Shown piece after piece: positions 5,272 to 5,678 of a DNA stretch of 5,678 nucleotides. Every line of letters starts with the position of its first letter. Position 1 is the first letter of the stretch. The stretch is taken from positions 1 to 5,678 of the forward strand of contig DAOWMC010000086.1 in NCBI GenBank assembly GCA_030643285.1, given 5' to 3'. The notes below the pieces were generated by a model. That model was not told where the DNA came from. It saw only the letters and a list, made by a program, of their open reading frames with translations, and made no database searches. The position numbers were made by a program, and so were the translations under genes. The DNA comes from Methanobacteriota archaeon. GTDB taxonomy: Archaea > Halobacteriota > Syntropharchaeia > DAOWMC01.

Positions 5272-5410
5272 GCGTCGATAGTCTAGTGGTTATGACTTGG
5301 GCCTTCCATCCAGTGGGGTTTTGTACTTTTATCATCTGATCCACCATTGAGCCGATTTTTGGAGTTTGGGAAGATAGCCCACGACCCGGGTTCGAATCCC
5401 GGTCGACGCA
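5272..5410 (+). tRNA. tRNA-Gly(UCC), intron-containing
   Basis: Exon 1 is 5272-5308 and exon 2 is 5376-5410, giving a 72-nt mature tRNA. The acceptor stem GCGTCGA (5272-5278) pairs fully with TCGACGC (5403-5409), with A5410 as discriminator and no encoded CCA. The D arm has GTC/GAC around TAGTGGTTAT. The anticodon stem TGGGC (5298-5302) pairs with GCCCA (5377-5381), and the spliced loop is CTTCCAA with anticodon TCC at 5305-5307. A 4-nt variable loop CGAC precedes the T arm: CCGGG/CCCGG around TTCGAAT. G1-C72, C2-G71, C35-C36 and A73 agree with archaeal glycine identity. The intron sits at the canonical 37/38 site. No good separate promoter is visible, so the gene may be cotranscribed with pan and rnp4. 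Confidence 0.95.
5309..5375 (+). other. tRNA intron (67 nt) with canonical bulge-helix-bulge
   Basis: The intron lies between tRNA positions 37 and 38. Exon bases CTTC (5303-5306) pair with intron bases GAAG (5370-5373) to form the 4-bp central helix. The two 3-nt bulges are CAT (5307-5309) and ATA (5374-5376), and cutting after the second base of each gives exactly the exon ends required for a 7-nt anticodon loop. The intron-side helix is CCAG (5310-5313) with TTGG (5366-5369, one G-U pair). This is the standard substrate of archaeal tRNA splicing endonuclease. An internal GTGG/CCAC pairing (5313-5316 with 5341-5344) is also possible. I see no box C/D or H/ACA guide RNA in it. Confidence 0.92.
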
Positions 5411-5411
5411 T

Positions 5412-5678
5412 ATGAGAAGGGAAGGAGTAAAATCCATTGCAATGGGGAGGATTATACGGTTATTTGAACTGGCGGAAGAAGAGTTCGGTACCCACCCCAA
5501 AAGGAGCGATAGATACGTGCAACTTGCAAAGGTTATAGGTATGCGGCACCGCATTAAAATTCCAAAGCACCTGAAGATGCGGGTTTGTAAAAATTGCAAC
5601 TGTTTTTTAGTTCCGGGAAAAAATGCCAGAATACGTTTGAGGGGAAATTACATGACAACCACCTGTCTGAACTGTAAC
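5412..5678 (+). CDS. rnp4: Ribonuclease P protein component 4 (Rnp4/Rpp21), 3' end outside window
   Basis: 89 residues are visible and the frame is open to the right edge. Rnp4 is a protein subunit of archaeal RNase P, which removes the 5' leader of pre-tRNAs. It pairs with Rnp1 (Rpp29) and contacts the specificity part of the RNA. Seen here: an N-terminal helical region with RIIRLFELAEEEF (13-25), HPKRSDRYVQLA (28-39), RIKIP (47-51), and a zinc ribbon with C59-x2-C62 and C85-x2-C88 around LVPGKNARIRLRG. An extra Cys lies at 64. The family's usual helix start (I-A-x-x-R-I) at residues 9-14 supports the ATG at 5412 over the internal ATG at 5442. A GGAAGGAG lies inside the coding start (5420-5427), too far from 5442 for a good fit. 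The gene begins 1 nt after the tRNA-Gly discriminator base, so its mRNA has no leader of its own unless one is made from the tRNA transcript. Confidence 0.93.
   Translation, partial: MRREGVKSIAMGRIIRLFELAEEEFGTHPKRSDRYVQLAKVIGMRHRIKIPKHLKMRVCKNCNCFLVPGKNARIRLRGNYMTTTCLNCN

Noticed and set aside
5303..5307. Reading the tRNA as tRNA-Glu (TTC) because CTTCC contains TTC
   Set aside because: The anticodon stem TGGGC/GCCCA and the BHB splice geometry fix the anticodon at 5305-5307 as TCC.
5309..5375. Box C/D guide RNA inside the tRNA intron
   Set aside because: A CTGA is present at 5335-5338, but no C box (RTGATGA) or matching C'/D' pair is found.
5442..5444. Internal ATG as the rnp4 start
   Set aside because: The family's conserved helix begins before it, and the upstream GGAAGGAG is 14 nt away.
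5225..5599. Minus-strand open frame of 124 codons across the tRNA and rnp4
   Set aside because: It overlaps a well-supported tRNA, the pan end and the conserved rnp4 frame, and its product resembles nothing recognisable.
1..5678. CRISPR array, insertion sequence or attachment site
   Set aside because: No spaced direct repeats, transposase or integrase fragments, or duplicated tRNA 3' end were seen.

Overview
The window looks archaeal, and most likely euryarchaeal (Halobacteriota/methanogen-related, possibly an anaerobic alkane- or methane-oxidising lineage). The reasons are a proteasome-activating nucleotidase (PAN), an archaeal MBF1 (zinc ribbon plus Cro/C1 HTH), the archaeal/eukaryal RNase P protein Rnp4/Rpp21, a tRNA-Gly gene split by an intron with a textbook bulge-helix-bulge splice motif and no encoded CCA, and TATA-like promoter boxes. 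The exact lineage is inference.

Layout: (a) 1-456, minus strand: the N-terminal 152 residues of an unrecognised protein that runs off the left edge and may be a catalytically degenerate PD-(D/E)XK-like fold. (b) 457-626: a divergent intergenic region with a promoter candidate for each flank. (c) 627-2072, plus strand: a tight three-gene operon of small iron-sulfur proteins (DmsB/NrfC-like, HdrC-like, NapG/MauM-like). Each starts with a twin-arginine or near-twin-arginine motif and a hydrophobic stretch. (d) 2050-3939, minus strand: a compact operon, MBF1 - Sua5/YrdC - prephenate dehydratase, joined by a 4-nt overlap and a 1-nt gap. Its last gene overlaps the ferredoxin operon tail-to-tail by 23 nt. 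(e) 3940-4006: a short divergent promoter region in which two TATA boxes face into each other's start sites. (f) 4007-5678, plus strand: pan, intron-containing tRNA-Gly(UCC), and the 5' part of rnp4, which begins 1 nt after the tRNA.

The right two-thirds is conserved information-processing and proteostasis content: transcription co-activator, tRNA t6A synthesis, proteasome unfoldase, tRNA and RNase P, with one amino-acid biosynthesis gene. The accessory and most intriguing part is the ferredoxin trio. Three iron-sulfur proteins apparently exported folded through Tat, with no catalytic subunit, cytochrome or multi-spanning membrane protein beside them, suggest an extracytoplasmic electron-transfer module whose partners are encoded elsewhere. 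The HdrC-like member has an Asp in place of a cluster-ligating Cys, as in Pyrococcus furiosus ferredoxin.
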